In this document: one piece after another, positions 34,167 to 46,033 of the stretch
How positions within the stretch are numbered: the first letter of the stretch is position 1
Layout: each line of letters opens with the position of its first letter
Assembly (NCBI GenBank): GCA_038503065.1
Contig: JBCAMK010000010.1
Coordinates: 1,612,001 to 1,676,000 of the forward strand
Length of the DNA stretch: 64,000 nucleotides
From: Paragyromitra xinjiangensis
Lineage: Eukaryota > Ascomycota > Pezizomycetes > Pezizales > Discinaceae
Reading direction: 5' to 3'
Position numbers and translations under genes: made by a program
The notes under the pieces: model-generated
Databases searched by the model: none
What the model was told of the DNA's origin: nothing
Seen by the model: the letters and a program-made list of their open reading frames with translations, nothing else

Positions 34167-35914
34167 ATGGATATCCACGAAGCCTACACCCTCTTCAATC
34201 AGACAGCGGAGCAGTTATCGACTCGTTTTCAACAGGTCCCCGGCTCCGCTATCCTCCTCCGTTATATTAAAAGCTCTTATCAAAATGATCCAGTTCGCAG
34301 CGTGGTCGAGCTGGGACTGTTCTTGTTTGCAGTCCGATATTTGTTGGCACCACGATACTCGACGCATAAGTCCAAGGCTGCGGACCTGACCGAGGAGGTA
34401 AATTCACTTATCGTTTCACTCCCAAGGGAATATTTGTATTAACGTCTTCAGGAAATCGATGAACTGGTCGAAGACTGGACTCCTGAGCCACTCGTAGCTC
34501 CTCTCTCCGAGCTCGAAGCCGCTGAAAACGAAAAGCGTCCAGTCATTGTTGGCCCAACCGGCCCGAAAGTCAAGCTCTCCAACGGCCGCGCGGTCAACAA
34601 CTTCGCCTCCTACAACTTCTACAACTTTGTCGCCAATGACATCCTCAAAGAACGTGCTATTCAGATCCTTCGCAACTATGGTGTTGGTGCTTGTGGTCCC
34701 CCAAATTTTTACGGAACTCAGGATGTGCATATGGATACGGAGCGGGATATTGCCAAGTTTTTGGGAGTCCCTGCGTGCATTATATATGCACAAGCGTTCT
34801 CGACAATCAGCAGTGTTATCCCGGCATTTAGTAAGAGAGGAGATATCATTGTTGCGGATAAGGCCGTGAACTTTTCGATTCAGAAGGGACTGCAGATTTC
34901 AAGAAGCACGATCAGGTGGTACGAGCATAACGACATGGAGGATCTGGAACGGGTACTCGAGAAAGTCAAGAAGGAAATGGCCAAAAAGCCATTGACCAGA
35001 CGTTTCATTGTCACCGAGGGGCTCTTCGAGAACACCGGCGACATTGTTGACCTTCCCAAGATCGTAAGTTTAGTTCTATGTTTATTAGCTAGCTGCCCAG
35101 AACCTTCAGTATCTGGAACATTGAGCACATCCTAATGTTCAATCTACCTTCAGATCGAACTTAAACAACGATTTAAGTACCGCCTCATCCTCGACGAAAC
35201 CTATTCCTTTGGCGTCCTCGGCCGCTCCGGCCGTGGTATCACCGAGCACCAGAACGTCGACCCACTGAGCATCGACATGCTCGTTGGTTCCCTCGCACAC
35301 TCTATCTGCGCTGGTGGTGGCTTCTGCGTCGGGTCCCCCGAGATCGTAGAACACCAACGTATCTCTGGCTCTGCATATGTCTTCTCTGCCGCTATTCCCG
35401 CTATGATGGCTGTTACCGCTTCTGAAACGATCAAGCTCCTCGAGGCCAACCCTGACGTTTTGACGAGCCTGAGGGACCATACACGCGTGTTTAGAGCACA
35501 GATGGATCGTAGTGAATATGTGAAGTGTACGAGCGCGTTAGATAATCCGATCTGTATCTTTGTGCTCAGGAGGGAGGTCGTGAGCGAGAAGGGGATTAAG
35601 GATGAGGAGAGGGTTATGATGGACATTGTTGATGAGGTATGTCTCCGCTCATTAGTCCTGCTTTTACTTTTTCGTTCTAACTTTGCTTCTAGGCTATTGC
35701 AAACGGCGTCTTAATTAGCCGCGTCAAAACCGTCTCAGAGCCAGCTGCCAATGGTCACAGCAAGCCCTTCGGTTGGCAAGGCGAGGCTGCCTTCAAGGTG
35801 TGTGTCACGATTGGACATAGCAAGAAAGAGGTCGAGAAGGCAGGAAGTGTCATAAGACAGGTGGTGGGCAAGGTTGTAGGGAAGCTGAAGAAGGAGAATC
35901 GGTTTTTGTCATAG
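34167..35914 (+). CDS. LCB1: Serine palmitoyltransferase subunit 1
   Basis: The LCB1 subunit of the ER enzyme that condenses L-serine with palmitoyl-CoA, the first step of sphingolipid synthesis. 515 residues in four exons: 34167-34397, 34452-35063, 35154-35636 and 35693-35914. A hydrophobic N-terminal segment (VVELGLFLFAVRYLLAP) is the membrane anchor. The alpha-oxoamine synthase fold follows: NFASYNFYNF, NYGVGACGPPNFYGT, IYAQAFSTISSVIPAF, ILDETYSFGVLGRSGRG and SISGSAYVFSA-type (RISGSAYVFSAAIPAMM). At the PLP-lysine site the sequence reads VGSLAHSICAGGGF with no Lys, as expected for LCB1; the catalytic Lys is on LCB2. The conserved CGPPNFYG Cys, mutated in human neuropathy, is present. Introns keep phase. 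Confidence 0.96.
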
Positions 35915-38209
35915 TGGAGAATAGTGTGATGTTTTGGCAGAGTTGGCGGGTATAATAGAAACACACCGCCAGGAGCAGGAGGAAAGAGTTGGGAAGACGG
36001 GTGGAAATAAGGCGTAATGAACCAGCTTGGTCTTGTATTTATTTATTTTTGCTTGGGAGCGAGACATGACGGGATGGTAATTTCTAATGAGTAGAGATTC
36101 GTATAGATTTATCAATATGGTTTTTATGATAACTGTAAATCAGGCAAATTGAGTACGGTTATCTTGTGTTCCGCTTTTGAATGCCTTCTTCGTTTGAATC
36201 CCGGAGATTTCATGGTACTTCCATAGTTGTTTTGGGTTGTGAGAAGATGTCCAACGCACCAACAAGCTTCACACTCTCTAACCTTCCCGACTCGTGCCTA
36301 AAGATCATCCACAACACATTAAATCTTATCTCCGAGAGGTCGAACATCCCAGGTTCAACAACTTCCATCCAACCTACATGTAGCTACGGTGAAGTATGAC
36401 ATCCTACTTCCTGCGTTGATCTCGTAGCAGACATTCTCCGTCGACACCATGAGCATTCTGAGAACCTGCTAGAAACTTTCTCGACAGCCTACGCGTTCCA
36501 GGGGATGTGGAAATAGTTCTGCATCATTACACATCCGTGTTAAGGTTGGAGAAGGTGGGTTTGGTTTACCACTGGTTTTGCTGTGCTGGGTTAGAGCTAA
36601 TAATCAAAATGTAGCTCTCTTTTCTAATCCCTCGACTGACCTCCCACGCCATTCCACGCATAGGCGCCGCTTCCAAAGGTTATCGCGTCATTTACTTGTG
36701 ATACGCTCATTCTACTAGTATTTGATTCACCAACCTACGTTCAACTTATGCATTGTGTACGGCATTTCCTCAGAGGATTTGGAGACAATTCATCGGAAAA
36801 GATGCATGCCAAGGATAGTAGGACTAGATGTTCACATTCCTCGGTTTCCAAAAGGGCATAACAAGACGTCTATTTGAACGGTTTCATGTTTACACAAAAT
36901 TACAGGAAGCCTGCATATTCTTTCCGCCTCTACTAGAAATCTTTCAGTAGCTATCGGGGTCTTAAGGACGGAAGCCCTCAGACATTTTATCCGCATAGGG
37001 CAGTGGGAAAAATGACCACAGGAATTGTTCGTTAAGCTAACGCAAGCGGCCATTCTAGTGTCAACATATCTTCGGCGCGAGTCAACTTTCCTACTTAGGA
37101 AAACGCCATGTGAGACTATACAAAATCTAGCCATAGAGGAAGTAAAGTTGGACGTGTATTTTTCCTGCTTTTGCGATCGGTACCTGGGCTTCGCGAATCG
37201 CTCAGCCAATCACCCGTGACTATTCTGCTATGGAGAAGTCAGAAGACCATCGAAACGTTGAACCATGTTCATGTCTCTTCAGTTCAGGTAGTGAATAACC
37301 ATGACCAATAAATAGGCGATATTATCGGGCAGAACAACTGAATAAGCCACCCGCATTCCACTAACAATTTTCCCCAAAATGGATTTAAATACAGAAATCT
37401 CATACAGTATGGTGGTGTCTCTTCAGCGTGTGCACATATACTACTACAATATGCTACCTTTACGATGATTTTGAATGGGCTTTTGAGAAATTTAATTATG
37501 TCATCACATAAAATCACTCGGTATTATGTAACCCGCCCCAGACCTGGTTTGTTAGGTGGTGGCTTAAAGCATGGATATGGATTACATTAGAGTTTAACGT
37601 AGCTCGAGCGGATCCCCGAAGGGTTTTCGAGGCTGACATGTTGACGGTAGTTTGGGTCGTAATGAGTGCACGTGGTAAGTCAACTGGCCCAAGTAGGAGC
37701 ACTTATCAACCCGTTTTATTGCCTATATTTGATACTAACTAGTGATCTATGCCTTCCCCATCTCTTATTGGGACTGTCAAGTTTCGGATGACAGACTTGC
37801 CATCAAGAAACTGGGGGGAGAAGATGAGTTCGGTTGTCTATAGGAAACTCCGGTTTGTAGAAGCAGGGTAAAAGTGGGGTTAGTGTGGCTTGCTACAGTA
37901 TTCATGTATATAATAGATGTGAGGGCTTCGTTGAGCTCTACTATAACGGCGTACAAGGGAAACATTTACCCTACAAACCTTGGGCCTTTCGAGAAAAGTA
38001 ATATCAATTTCTTCCCCTCAAAAAGTTAGTCTAGCACCAGAGGCAGGTTGGAGACCAATCCAACGCGCTAAAGCCCATACCCCGGCAATATTTTGATATC
38101 TAACAGAACATGATGCATTTTTGGTTTTTTTCAGAAAATTCCTGTGTACAATCCCAAACCATCTTCATCTATACTTATCCTAACCTCATATGCCGGATAT
38201 GCTTACTAC
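35915..38209. other. 2.3-kb gene-free region
   Basis: No supportable gene. A short frame at 36250-36399 (MSNAPTSFTLSNLPDSCLKI) looks somewhat protein-like but stops after about 50 codons. One TACATGTA lies at 36375-36382. Confidence 0.5.
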
Positions 38210-39020
38210 TTAGGCTTTGACTACAGCCTGAAGAGCCTCGAGTACCTCAATCTCAATCTTCGCCTCGGCGATATCCTGCTCGCTCCCAGCACCATTCACA
38301 ATCTTGCTGGCCTCAGCCAGCTGGGCACGGATGGCCTCAGCGCTGAAATCCTCGAGCGGGTAGGCCTCGACAGCATTGATGCTCAGCTGGGAGTTTGGCT
38401 GGACGATAGCGAAGCCGCCAGAGACTATATACGGGTTAATCAAGATTCAAGCAGTATTTTCGGCTAAGATGATGTTAAAAGGCACATACGGAAGAACGAC
38501 TTGTTGCCGGCGCCCTCCTCAATGATCTCCATGAGGCCAGGTCGCAGTTGCTCAATGGACGGGACGTGGTTGGCAAGAACACCCATGTCACCAGATTCGG
38601 CGGGGATGTTGACCTGGATGCTGTATATCGTCGAATGTTGTCAGTCTCCAATTGCTATTTTCCCATTTGTTTGTAGATATCTTGTTCTTCCTTCCCGCCT
38701 GGTCATCTATTTGTTGTTTTATATCACCCCACCTCTTTTCAGAAACAAAATGCGGGGAGCGAGAGGGGCCGCAATTGCGAGACATACACATCCGAAGTCT
38801 TGTAGATAGTCTATCCCACCACCCATCACATTCAAAGTCAGCAATTGGCCACCTCCACACGCCTCACACGAATAATACGAACCTGATGCGGCAACGTCAA
38901 CGACAACCGGATCTTATCCGCCGGTCCCGCAGCATCGGCATATGTCCTATGAGCCGCCAATAACGATCTGGTCGGCTGTGCGCGGAGCGCAACCCTGCTG
39001 AGAGTTCGGAGAGAGTTCAT
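38210..39020 (-). CDS. ATP16: Mitochondrial F1-ATPase delta subunit
   Basis: Central-stalk subunit of mitochondrial ATP synthase (equivalent to bacterial epsilon), 168 residues in four exons: 39020-38883, 38810-38788, 38620-38490 and 38424-38210. Exon 2 is a 23-nt microexon encoding TIYKTSDV; without it the family sequence LPHQ-(A/T)IYKS-D-V cannot be built. A mitochondrial presequence is visible (MNSLRTLSRVALRAQPTRS, then RTYADAA). Core motifs are IQVNIPAESGDMGVLANHVP, GGFAIVQPNSQLSINAVE and the C-terminal helix EQDIAEAKIEIEVLEAL. It shares a 302-bp divergent promoter with HSP10. Confidence 0.95.
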
Positions 39021-39322
39021 AGCGTATAGTTTCGGGGAAGCGGAGGGGGGGCGGGCGAGTGATGTAGTCTATGATTGGGAACGTTGCGATGGAAGTGTTT
39101 CGGGTGGGCGATTGTGCCGGGCTTCTGGATTATTCTGCCAAGAAATTTTTTCTCGCTGTTTGCCCCGGCTCCAAACGAGTGGGTACAAAAACGTCCGATT
39201 CCTCGTCTTACATCTTGCAACAACTGTTAATCGCAATAAGTCTTCAATTGGTTTCTTACTCTGTGCTTCACGAATAACGAATCCTCCAATTCTTCTCTCT
39301 AATCAAGTTCTCAGATTTCACA
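39021..39322. promoter_or_regulatory. Bidirectional promoter ATP16 / HSP10
   Basis: 302 bp separate the two start codons, reading apart. Both genes make matrix proteins. No heat-shock element was identified with confidence. Confidence 0.55.
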
Positions 39323-39885
39323 ATGGTATATCTTCCCTCCTCCGCCTATCCTACACTCCGGAGAACCTCAACTAACACAACCAACTCCACTACTAGGCCA
39401 CCTCCCTCCGCTCTATCAAATCCCTTGCGCCCCTCCTCGACCGTATTCTAGTCCAGCGCATTAAAGCTGAGGCTAAGACTGCCTCAGGGATCTTCCTCCC
39501 CGAGTCAACCGTCGAGAAACTGTCTGAGGCCAAGGTCCTCGCTGTTGGTCCTGGTGGATTTGATAAAGATGGTAAAAGGATGGAGATTTCGGTGAGGCCT
39601 GGTGATCGTGTTTTGATCCCTCAGGTGAGAACCCTTTCTTGCATTTACTGAACGCACAATTGGTGGATTGGGGAAAGATGTGGGGATGGGTGCTGTGGAA
39701 TCGGTGAACTTATTTCTAACGACATTGATGATGTAGTATGGCGGGAGCCCCGTTAAGGTTGGCGAAGACGAGTACCATCTCTTCAGGGACCATGAGTAAG
39801 TATCCTAGTTCTATCAATTCCTTATCACATGTCAATATACAATCACTAATAAAGTTACAGACTCTTGGCCAAAATTAACGAATAA
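39323..39885 (+). CDS. HSP10: Mitochondrial 10-kDa chaperonin (Hsp10)
   Basis: GroES-type lid of the Hsp60 folding chamber in the mitochondrial matrix. 104 residues in four exons: 39323-39325, 39397-39624, 39737-39795 and 39861-39885. Coding exon 1 is only the ATG, with the first intron (donor GTATAT) directly after it. Family motifs: PLLDRILVQRIKAEAKTASG, the mobile loop TASGIFLPE, EAKVLAVGPGG, VRPGDRVLIPQYGG and DEYHLFRDHELLAKI. Length matches the family. Confidence 0.96.
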
Positions 39886-40338
39886 ATGTGGCATGCACGA
39901 ACAATGTAACAAAAAATCAAAATAATTGGAGTTCTGGCATAATATTCGTTTACAATCTCTTCCTTGTATTTATTTTGAAATCCACCACGAAACATCTATT
40001 CCGCATCGAAAGAGGAGAAAACACCCAAACCCAAACCTACTGCGGTCGGGACTATGGTGGAATAGAAACTGTACAGCATTCAGGGTGGAAATATAAAAAG
40101 ATCTCTACTCCTCTATATCCATATCAGTTACCCACAAGTTGACCACCGCAAAGTTAATTTCTTTCCGCGAAGGTCCTAGGAAACATAAGGGAAAAAAAGA
40201 AATTTATTGAAAAACCCTTGTGAAAAAATACTTGTAGAACTTACTAATCAAACAGGTGAAATTATGCAAATAAAAGACAAGACAAGAAACTAAGAAAACA
40301 TCTGCAAATTCCCATAGAACGCCCCTATCATGCAACCT
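39886..40338. other. HSP10 - IWS1 convergent 3' flanks
   Basis: AT-rich 3' regions of two convergent genes. Nothing else seen. Confidence 0.5.
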
Positions 40339-41628
40339 CTACCCAATAATCATCCCGCTCTTTCTGCCCTTATTCTGCGCCTGTTTCTTTGCCTTCATCC
40401 TTCTGATCATGTCTTCACCCGCAGAACCCAACTGTTTCGCATAAGGGTTGTGGCCTTGCACAACACGGTTCTGCGGCGCAATGTCGTAGGAGCGAGGCAT
40501 GGCCACTGGGAGACGGGTACGATTTTGGTTGCGTGGGGGAGGCGCGAGTGGGTTGTGTTCTTCATCTTCCTGTTGGCGCTGGCGGGGACGGGGAGTCATT
40601 TGGTGGCTGGAGATATGTTAGCATACGGTAGTCGTAGGAGGAAGGAAGAAGGGGCATACTCTCTATCAGCCATCGGGATCTCCCTAGAGTGGTAGTCGTC
40701 GCTGCGTCCCAAGATTGGTCGAGACCATTCTCCTATTAAACGATCTGCCTCACGTTTAATATGCAACTGCGGCCTCTTATCTTTCGTGTAAAACATAACG
40801 ACCTTCCCGATCCCGCTCTCGCGCAGATAATCCGTCGTGATCTTCATCTTGCCCATGATCTCGAACATGAGCTTCTGAATGCTATATGCTGGCAGCGACT
40901 TATTTGGCAGAGGCTCAAGCCATCGTCTCATAGCTTCGAGAAGATTGTTATCCATAGCGATCGCCATAAGATTGGGGCGTTGAAAGATCTCCTTGACATC
41001 GTCCAACATGGCAAGCTTATGCACTGCATGCTGGCCCGAGTCGATCGCGTCGGCGTCACGGTTGGCAGCGTCAATCATCTTTGTTTTAAGATTGATGATA
41101 AGCTCGTCATTATACTCCTCAAGGTCGACATCGTTCTTCTTCTTCTTCTTCTTGGGACCCTTCAAAGCAGCGTTGATTTTATTATCCAGGTCTCGTCGCG
41201 CCTCTATACTCCTGTCAGCGCCACCAATGCCTCCTCAGTCCTCATTCGCGATAAAGAAAAAACTTACTCTCTGTCGGCGTCAACTCCACCTCAGGCACAT
41301 CACGCCTCATACGATCACCATCATCTTCTTCTTCCCGCCTCCTCTTGATATCTCGCCTCCTCCTCTCCTTCTTCTTCCCAGTCCCTGACGCCGCAGCATC
41401 ACTCGGCGTCCGTTTGATCTTGTGTTTGCCGATCGCGTGCACAGTCTCCTCATCGATAGGGATGACACTTCCACCGACATCCCACGCCCCCTCGAAAACC
41501 TCGTCGTCGATATCGGAAAGAACGGATTCGCCATCAGAGTCAACTTCAGGGCCATGGGCTGGGGGAATCTCCTCCACCGGCTCATCAACCGGGGGAGGCG
41601 CAAGCTGGTGTTCTTCGGCGTCAGACAT
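40339..41628 (-). CDS. IWS1: Transcription elongation factor Iws1/Spn1
   Basis: Nuclear factor that binds Spt6 and RNA polymerase II during elongation. 390 residues in three exons: 41628-41268, 41203-40660 and 40606-40339. The N-terminal third is acidic and disordered (SDGESVLSDIDDEVFEGAWD), followed by basic runs (KKKERRRRDIKRRREE, GPKKKKKKND). The TFIIS N-terminal/LW domain follows: AVHKLAMLDDVKEIFQRPNL, NNLLEAMRRWLEPLPNKSLP, IGKVVMFYTKDKRPQLHIK and EADRLIGEWSRPILGRSDDY. The C-terminal tail is basic (RRMKAKKQAQNKGRKSG). Splice joins keep phase and restore RRDLDNKINAALKGP. Confidence 0.95.
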
Positions 41629-41972
41629 GATTTCCCTAGGAAGATTACACTATCACTCCTTCTCAATTATCGCACAGTAAGGGACGGAGGTGGTGAGGAG
41701 GAAAAAGGTACGCGAGCTGACGAGCTGGGGCTAGGGAAGAACAAAGGTCGGCGAAACACTTAAGTAGACAACGCGGCTGCCTCGAACTCTTCGACAGGGT
41801 AACACTAGCGCTTATTTGCCCCCCCGCCAAGACTTGACCCCCTGCTAGCCGCAATGCATTGAACGTCACTATGGGAACTTGCAAAAAAAAAGTCTAAACA
41901 TCGCATTGCTGCAATTCATCGATCTACCTCATCTCTTGAGTTAAACCCCAACGCACTCGCCCTATCACAATA
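41629..41972. promoter_or_regulatory. Divergent promoter IWS1 / TOM5
   Basis: 344 bp between the divergent starts. No specific motif identified. Confidence 0.45.
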
Positions 41973-42243
41973 ATGTTTGGAGGTATGGAGTATTTACTTG
42001 GTTAAAACAAAAAACTAAAGTCTATTTGACTGATTACTCTCAACAGCTGGCCCCCCACCGCCATCAGCCGCTGAGGTCAGAGCTCAGGAAATTGAAGCAA
42101 AGGGCGCCATACGGGTTGCTCTTGCAACTTGCTTTGTCCTTTACCTCTGTAAGAGATACTCTACTCGATTGATCGAGGGCTTCAACTGATTTATTCGTTT
42201 GCTAGCTCCCTTCGTTGTCGAGTATGCCAAAAAATTCGTTTAG
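41973..42243 (+). CDS. TOM5: Tom5, small subunit of the outer-membrane import complex
   Basis: Tail-anchored component of the TOM complex that passes precursors from receptors to the Tom40 pore. Only 49 residues in three exons: 41973-41982 (10 nt), 42047-42148 and 42206-42243. It begins MFGAGPPPPSAAEVRAQEI, has a short charged cytosolic helix, then one membrane segment (ALATCFVLYLSPFVVEY) ending KKFV. The MFG start and the LYLSPF motif are characteristic of fungal Tom5. Too small to show as a single open frame; found by joining splice sites in phase. The neighbouring IWS1 diverges from it. Confidence 0.88.
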
Positions 42244-42786
42244 AACTTGCACCCATGGCGTTTCCGGGGGTTTTCGTGGCTGCGGCGTGAAGGATTCTGG
42301 TGTCATGAAAGCTACGTACAAAAAAAATAATTGCAGTGTACGATAAGTGAGGATTTGGATGTTGGGAAGTTTGAGGTCGGCGATCATTGGTAACACACGT
42401 TGCTGTATTTTGCTGTATCCGGCACTCGGAATGACGCTTGGAAAAGAGAACCCTTCCAGTCGTTTGTATATATCAAGTTTTCGCCTCTCGAATCCCAGCA
42501 ATACCAATAAGCAAACAAACCCGGAATAATACTTGAGGAAAGGGCAGTAATCATTTAGATATAATGGAACCCCGGTCCTCCCCATCATCTTTATCGTACA
42601 AGGCATAGTTACACGTAGCGCTGCTACCATCCCACCAAGATGTAAATAAGAACGAAATGGAGGGAAAAAAAGAATAGTAATGGAAATGCGGGATCGATAT
42701 TCAACAAATATCAAGGCTCCAACTCAACAAATTAATTTCTTCACACAACGATTAAGACACAACTGTTTTTTTGTGCCCGAATTTTT
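42244..42786. other. TOM5 - NUP57 convergent 3' flanks
   Basis: No gene supported. A long minus-strand open frame (42202-42714) exists but looks non-biological. Confidence 0.5.
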
Positions 42787-44463
42787 CTAGAACCCACCCC
42801 TAGGACGAGGCTTATGTTCCTCTTCCCACTGCGCAAATGCCTTCTCGATCTCCTTAACTTCCTTGGTGAGATACTCTAAGCCATTAGCATTGCTAGACAG
42901 GAGCTATAACACGATTCAAGTCAGCATCTCTTCCCACCCACAACAAAACCTAAGATCCGATCCCAACTCACCTTTCCAGCCGTTTCCAGCTGTTTCTGAT
43001 CCCATACGATCTCCACCTTCCCGACACTCTCCTCCATCTTTCTCGCCTGCTCGCTAACCACCATCATCCTCGCCCAAATCTCATTAACTCTTCCTCTCAC
43101 CGCCGGATCCCCGACCTCCCTCGCCAGCGCCTCAAGCCGCTTCTTCAGCAACTCCTCATCCGTCTGCAACGCATATCCTCGGTTCTTCAAAACTTGCACC
43201 TTCGCAGCGAGTGACAGCGCCCGACGCGCGAGCGCTGTGTGACGCCGACGACAGTCCTCTTGTTTGATGCTCGTTACAAGATCGTGGCGAGATTGCAGCG
43301 CTGTTAGTTTGTTTTGGATTTCATGGAGTCGGTGTCGGAAGACATTGACTTGGTTTTCTTGAATTTTGACGCGCTTTTCAAGGTCGATGAAGCCGCAGGC
43401 TAAGACAGGGACGGAGCTGTAGTGAGGCTAAAAGTTAGCCCTGCGATAGCTAATGGGATGAGTTGTTGAGGGGCGTACGCCTTGTTGGGTCTCTCGGCCC
43501 ATGCCTTCTCCCACTCTGCCAGGTCCTCATTCGGAGGCTTGACGTAGTGGACAGCTCGCTCTTCGCCGACCTGGTTGTAAAGGTAGTACTTGAATGCGTA
43601 GTCAGGATGATTTGGATCCCAGGCATTCTTTACTCTCTGAATCTTCTCGACGATTACGTTCGGGCCTGTAAAGTACGATTACGCTATTAATAAATTGCCC
43701 CATGCGAACTAAGTTCGATAAAGATAGACGAAAGATTAAAAACTCACCCTGCTGCATCTGTTGCTGCGATTGCATCATCATTGAGTTCTGATTCTGCTGC
43801 CCATATCCACCCATCTGGCTCTGTCCCTGTTGTCCGAACAAAGAATTCCCAATCTGCTGTCCCTGGTTCCCTAAATTACTCACCGTAAATATACCGCCAC
43901 TCTGCGCCAGTCCGCCGCCATAAAGCCCCCCTGTTGGCTGGTATCCACCTTGCTGCAGTTGCTGTAGCTGCGGGAACAAACTTCCACCTTGTTGCGGCTG
44001 CTGTTGCTGTGACTGTTGGTTTCCAAATAGCCCACCACCGCCCTGAGTACTCTGATTCCCAAACAGACCTCCGTTCTGTTGCTGCTGCTGCGACTGCTGG
44101 TTCCCAAAGAGGCCACCACCTGCATTCCCTTGTTGACTATTTCCGAACAATCCGCCGCCTGTATTCTGCTGGGCGTTTTGCTGGGCGTTTCCAAATAGCC
44201 CACCACCCTGTTGAGATTGTGTGCCAAATAGACCAGTCCCTGCAGGCTTCTGTTGAGGTGTGCCAAACAGTCCACCTCCACCCTGTTGCTGCTGTTGTTG
44301 CTGCTGGGGTTGGTTGCCAAAAAGTCCTCCCCCGCCGCCTCCTGCGTTTTGTTGCGTATTCCCGAATAACCCACCACCTGTGTTCTGCTGCGGGGTACTG
44401 CCGAACAGACCACCGCCGCCTTGCTGAGGTTGCGAATTACCAAATAGTCCGCCTCCTTGCTGT

Positions 44464-44496
<33 letters not shown>

Positions 44497-44519
44497 CCTC
44501 CAAATGTCGAGCCGAACAT
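42787..44519 (-). CDS. NUP57: FG-nucleoporin Nup57 (Nup54 family)
   Basis: Component of the Nsp1-Nup49-Nup57 channel complex of the nuclear pore. Start at [11 protein letters not shown] (44519). The first exon (44519-43748) encodes over 250 residues of GLFG/FG repeats with poly-Gln, including a 10-Gln run from a CAG tract. Later exons give the structured Nup54 domain: [72 protein letters not shown] and the coiled coil [20 protein letters not shown]. The last exon ends [15 protein letters not shown] with stop at 42787-42789. Introns follow GTGAGT and GTACGC donors. FG repeats bind import receptors; the coiled coil assembles with Nup49 and Nsp1. It is divergent from NDUFA8. Confidence 0.95.
44462..44493. 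repeat. (CTG)n tract coding poly-Gln in NUP57
   Basis: A near-pure trinucleotide tract of about ten units, read as CAG on the minus strand. It is likely to be length-variable between strains. Confidence 0.85.
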
Positions 44520-44956
44520 GGTGAATGGATATATGCAGCTTCTCTCGCAGAAAATCCTATGCGCAATGAAAGAATAAGAGTAATGAGAGATTGGCAGGGC
44601 TCGGGAGCAATGAGCGACCTGTTTCGATAAGCTACAGCCGAGGGAGAGATGGAAGGGGCGGAGGAAAACTGATAATGGGGACCCTGGGGCGTTGAGCGAC
44701 GCGTGGGAATAATTGGTGTTTACAGCACGAGGGGCTGGGCTGCTGGGATTTGGCGTTGCGTGTTGTCCGCCGCAACCAATAGCGTTTAGAACCCAACGCT
44801 GACTAACCACAGATATTGATGCGTGCCAAGATAACTCCCCCACGACACAACTGAAACGGCCATTGCCTAAAGTTCGAGGAAGCACTAATAACGAGCAATT
44901 GGATTGCTTAGATAGCTTGGACCTAACTCTCCCCTCTCTCCGAAACTCCGTAAATC
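44520..44956. promoter_or_regulatory. Divergent promoter NUP57 / NDUFA8
   Basis: 437 bp between start codons. No specific element recognised. Confidence 0.4.
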
Positions 44957-45624
44957 ATGACCTCTTCACGACCTCCACAGTATGTTTTCCTCTGAATCCT
45001 CCTGGTATGCGTTGGGGTGGTTAATTGACAAGAAAGCATAGGTTCAACCAATCTATATTGGTGGACAAAACACCCCTCCCTGACTCCATCCCGAAGGTTG
45101 AAGAGATCGGCGCTACAAGCGCTCCGTTATACTCAGCGGCATATTTTATCGGCGCGAGGTGTAAGGACTACAATGAGGACTATATGCTCTGCAAGCATGA
45201 AGCGAGGGGGAAGGGAGAGGTGGAATGTCTGAGAGAGGGAAGGAAGGTTACAAGATGTGCTTCATCGGTGTAGGTTTTTCGCCATTAACACCGCCTGATC
45301 GATGGAAGTGGCTGACGAAGGGGGATTTAGGCTTGCGGATATCAACAAGTATTGTCTGAAGGAGTTCCGTGCACATTGGGAATGTCTTGAGAATAGTAAC
45401 CACCGGTTATTCGACTGCCGGGCTCAGGAGAAGCCCTACAACAAGTGTGTTTTCAATAATTTGGTCAGTTTGGAGCCCCTACGGCCCCCCAATCATTGCT
45501 CTCACGCTAGGATCCGGGGGTGTTAAATGAAAGTTACGCTAACGAGATGTCTCGATAATAGAAACTTGAAAAAGTTATCCCCGATACTCCTAAAGGAGAG
45601 ACTCAAGTACACCTCAGGTATTAG
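44957..45624 (+). CDS. Complex I subunit NDUFA8 (20.8-kDa type, CHCH)
   Basis: Accessory subunit of mitochondrial NADH:ubiquinone oxidoreductase in the intermembrane space. 148 residues in four exons: 44957-44979, 45042-45269, 45331-45463 and 45562-45624. Two twin-Cys CHCH motifs are visible, CKDYNEDYMLCKHEARGKGE with CLREGRKVTRC, and CLKEFRAHWECLENSN with CRAQEKPYNKC. The last exon (KLEKVIPDTPKGETQVHLRY) matches the usual end of the fungal subunit. CX9C proteins are imported by the Mia40 route, so no presequence is expected or seen. Exon joins at GTAGGT and GTCAGT donors were chosen by phase and conservation. Confidence 0.93.
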
Positions 45625-46033
45625 GGGCTAAAGTATGGGTGTACTTTACTGGGTAAACAAAGGGAGGACTGGAACTGCATACGGCAGCCTACCACCCAAT
45701 GGGAGTCGTTACATCATAAAAAGGTGGGATGACATTGTGTATACAAACGGCAATATTAAAGATATCGGAGATTTGCGTGCTATTGTCGCGATTCACTAAT
45801 GGCTTGGCCCTACTAACCCTTTTCTATCCAATTCAATTAACTGCCTATAGAGTTACAGCAGGCCACCGAGGGCAAGAATATATCGCTGAAGGGAAGTAAT
45901 TCTCGCCCACCCACATTCTTACTGTTATAAATGACATCACACTACTTGGGGTATACTATCTCAGGAATACAAGTAAAACATCAATCACGAAAAACCTGAC
46001 ACAACTCTTCATCTACTCTCAGAAACAACATCA
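45625..46033. other. Intergenic between NDUFA8 and F-box ORF
   Basis: No gene or repeat recognised. Confidence 0.5.

Noticed and set aside
39130..39160. Possible heat-shock element in the HSP10 promoter
   Set aside because: TTC and GAA units are present but not at the 5-bp phasing an HSE requires.
42202..42714. 170-codon minus-strand open frame antisense to the TOM5 3' end
   Set aside because: It overlaps the last exon of TOM5, has no recognisable domain, and lies in the shared 3' flanks of two convergent genes. Its length alone does not make it credible.
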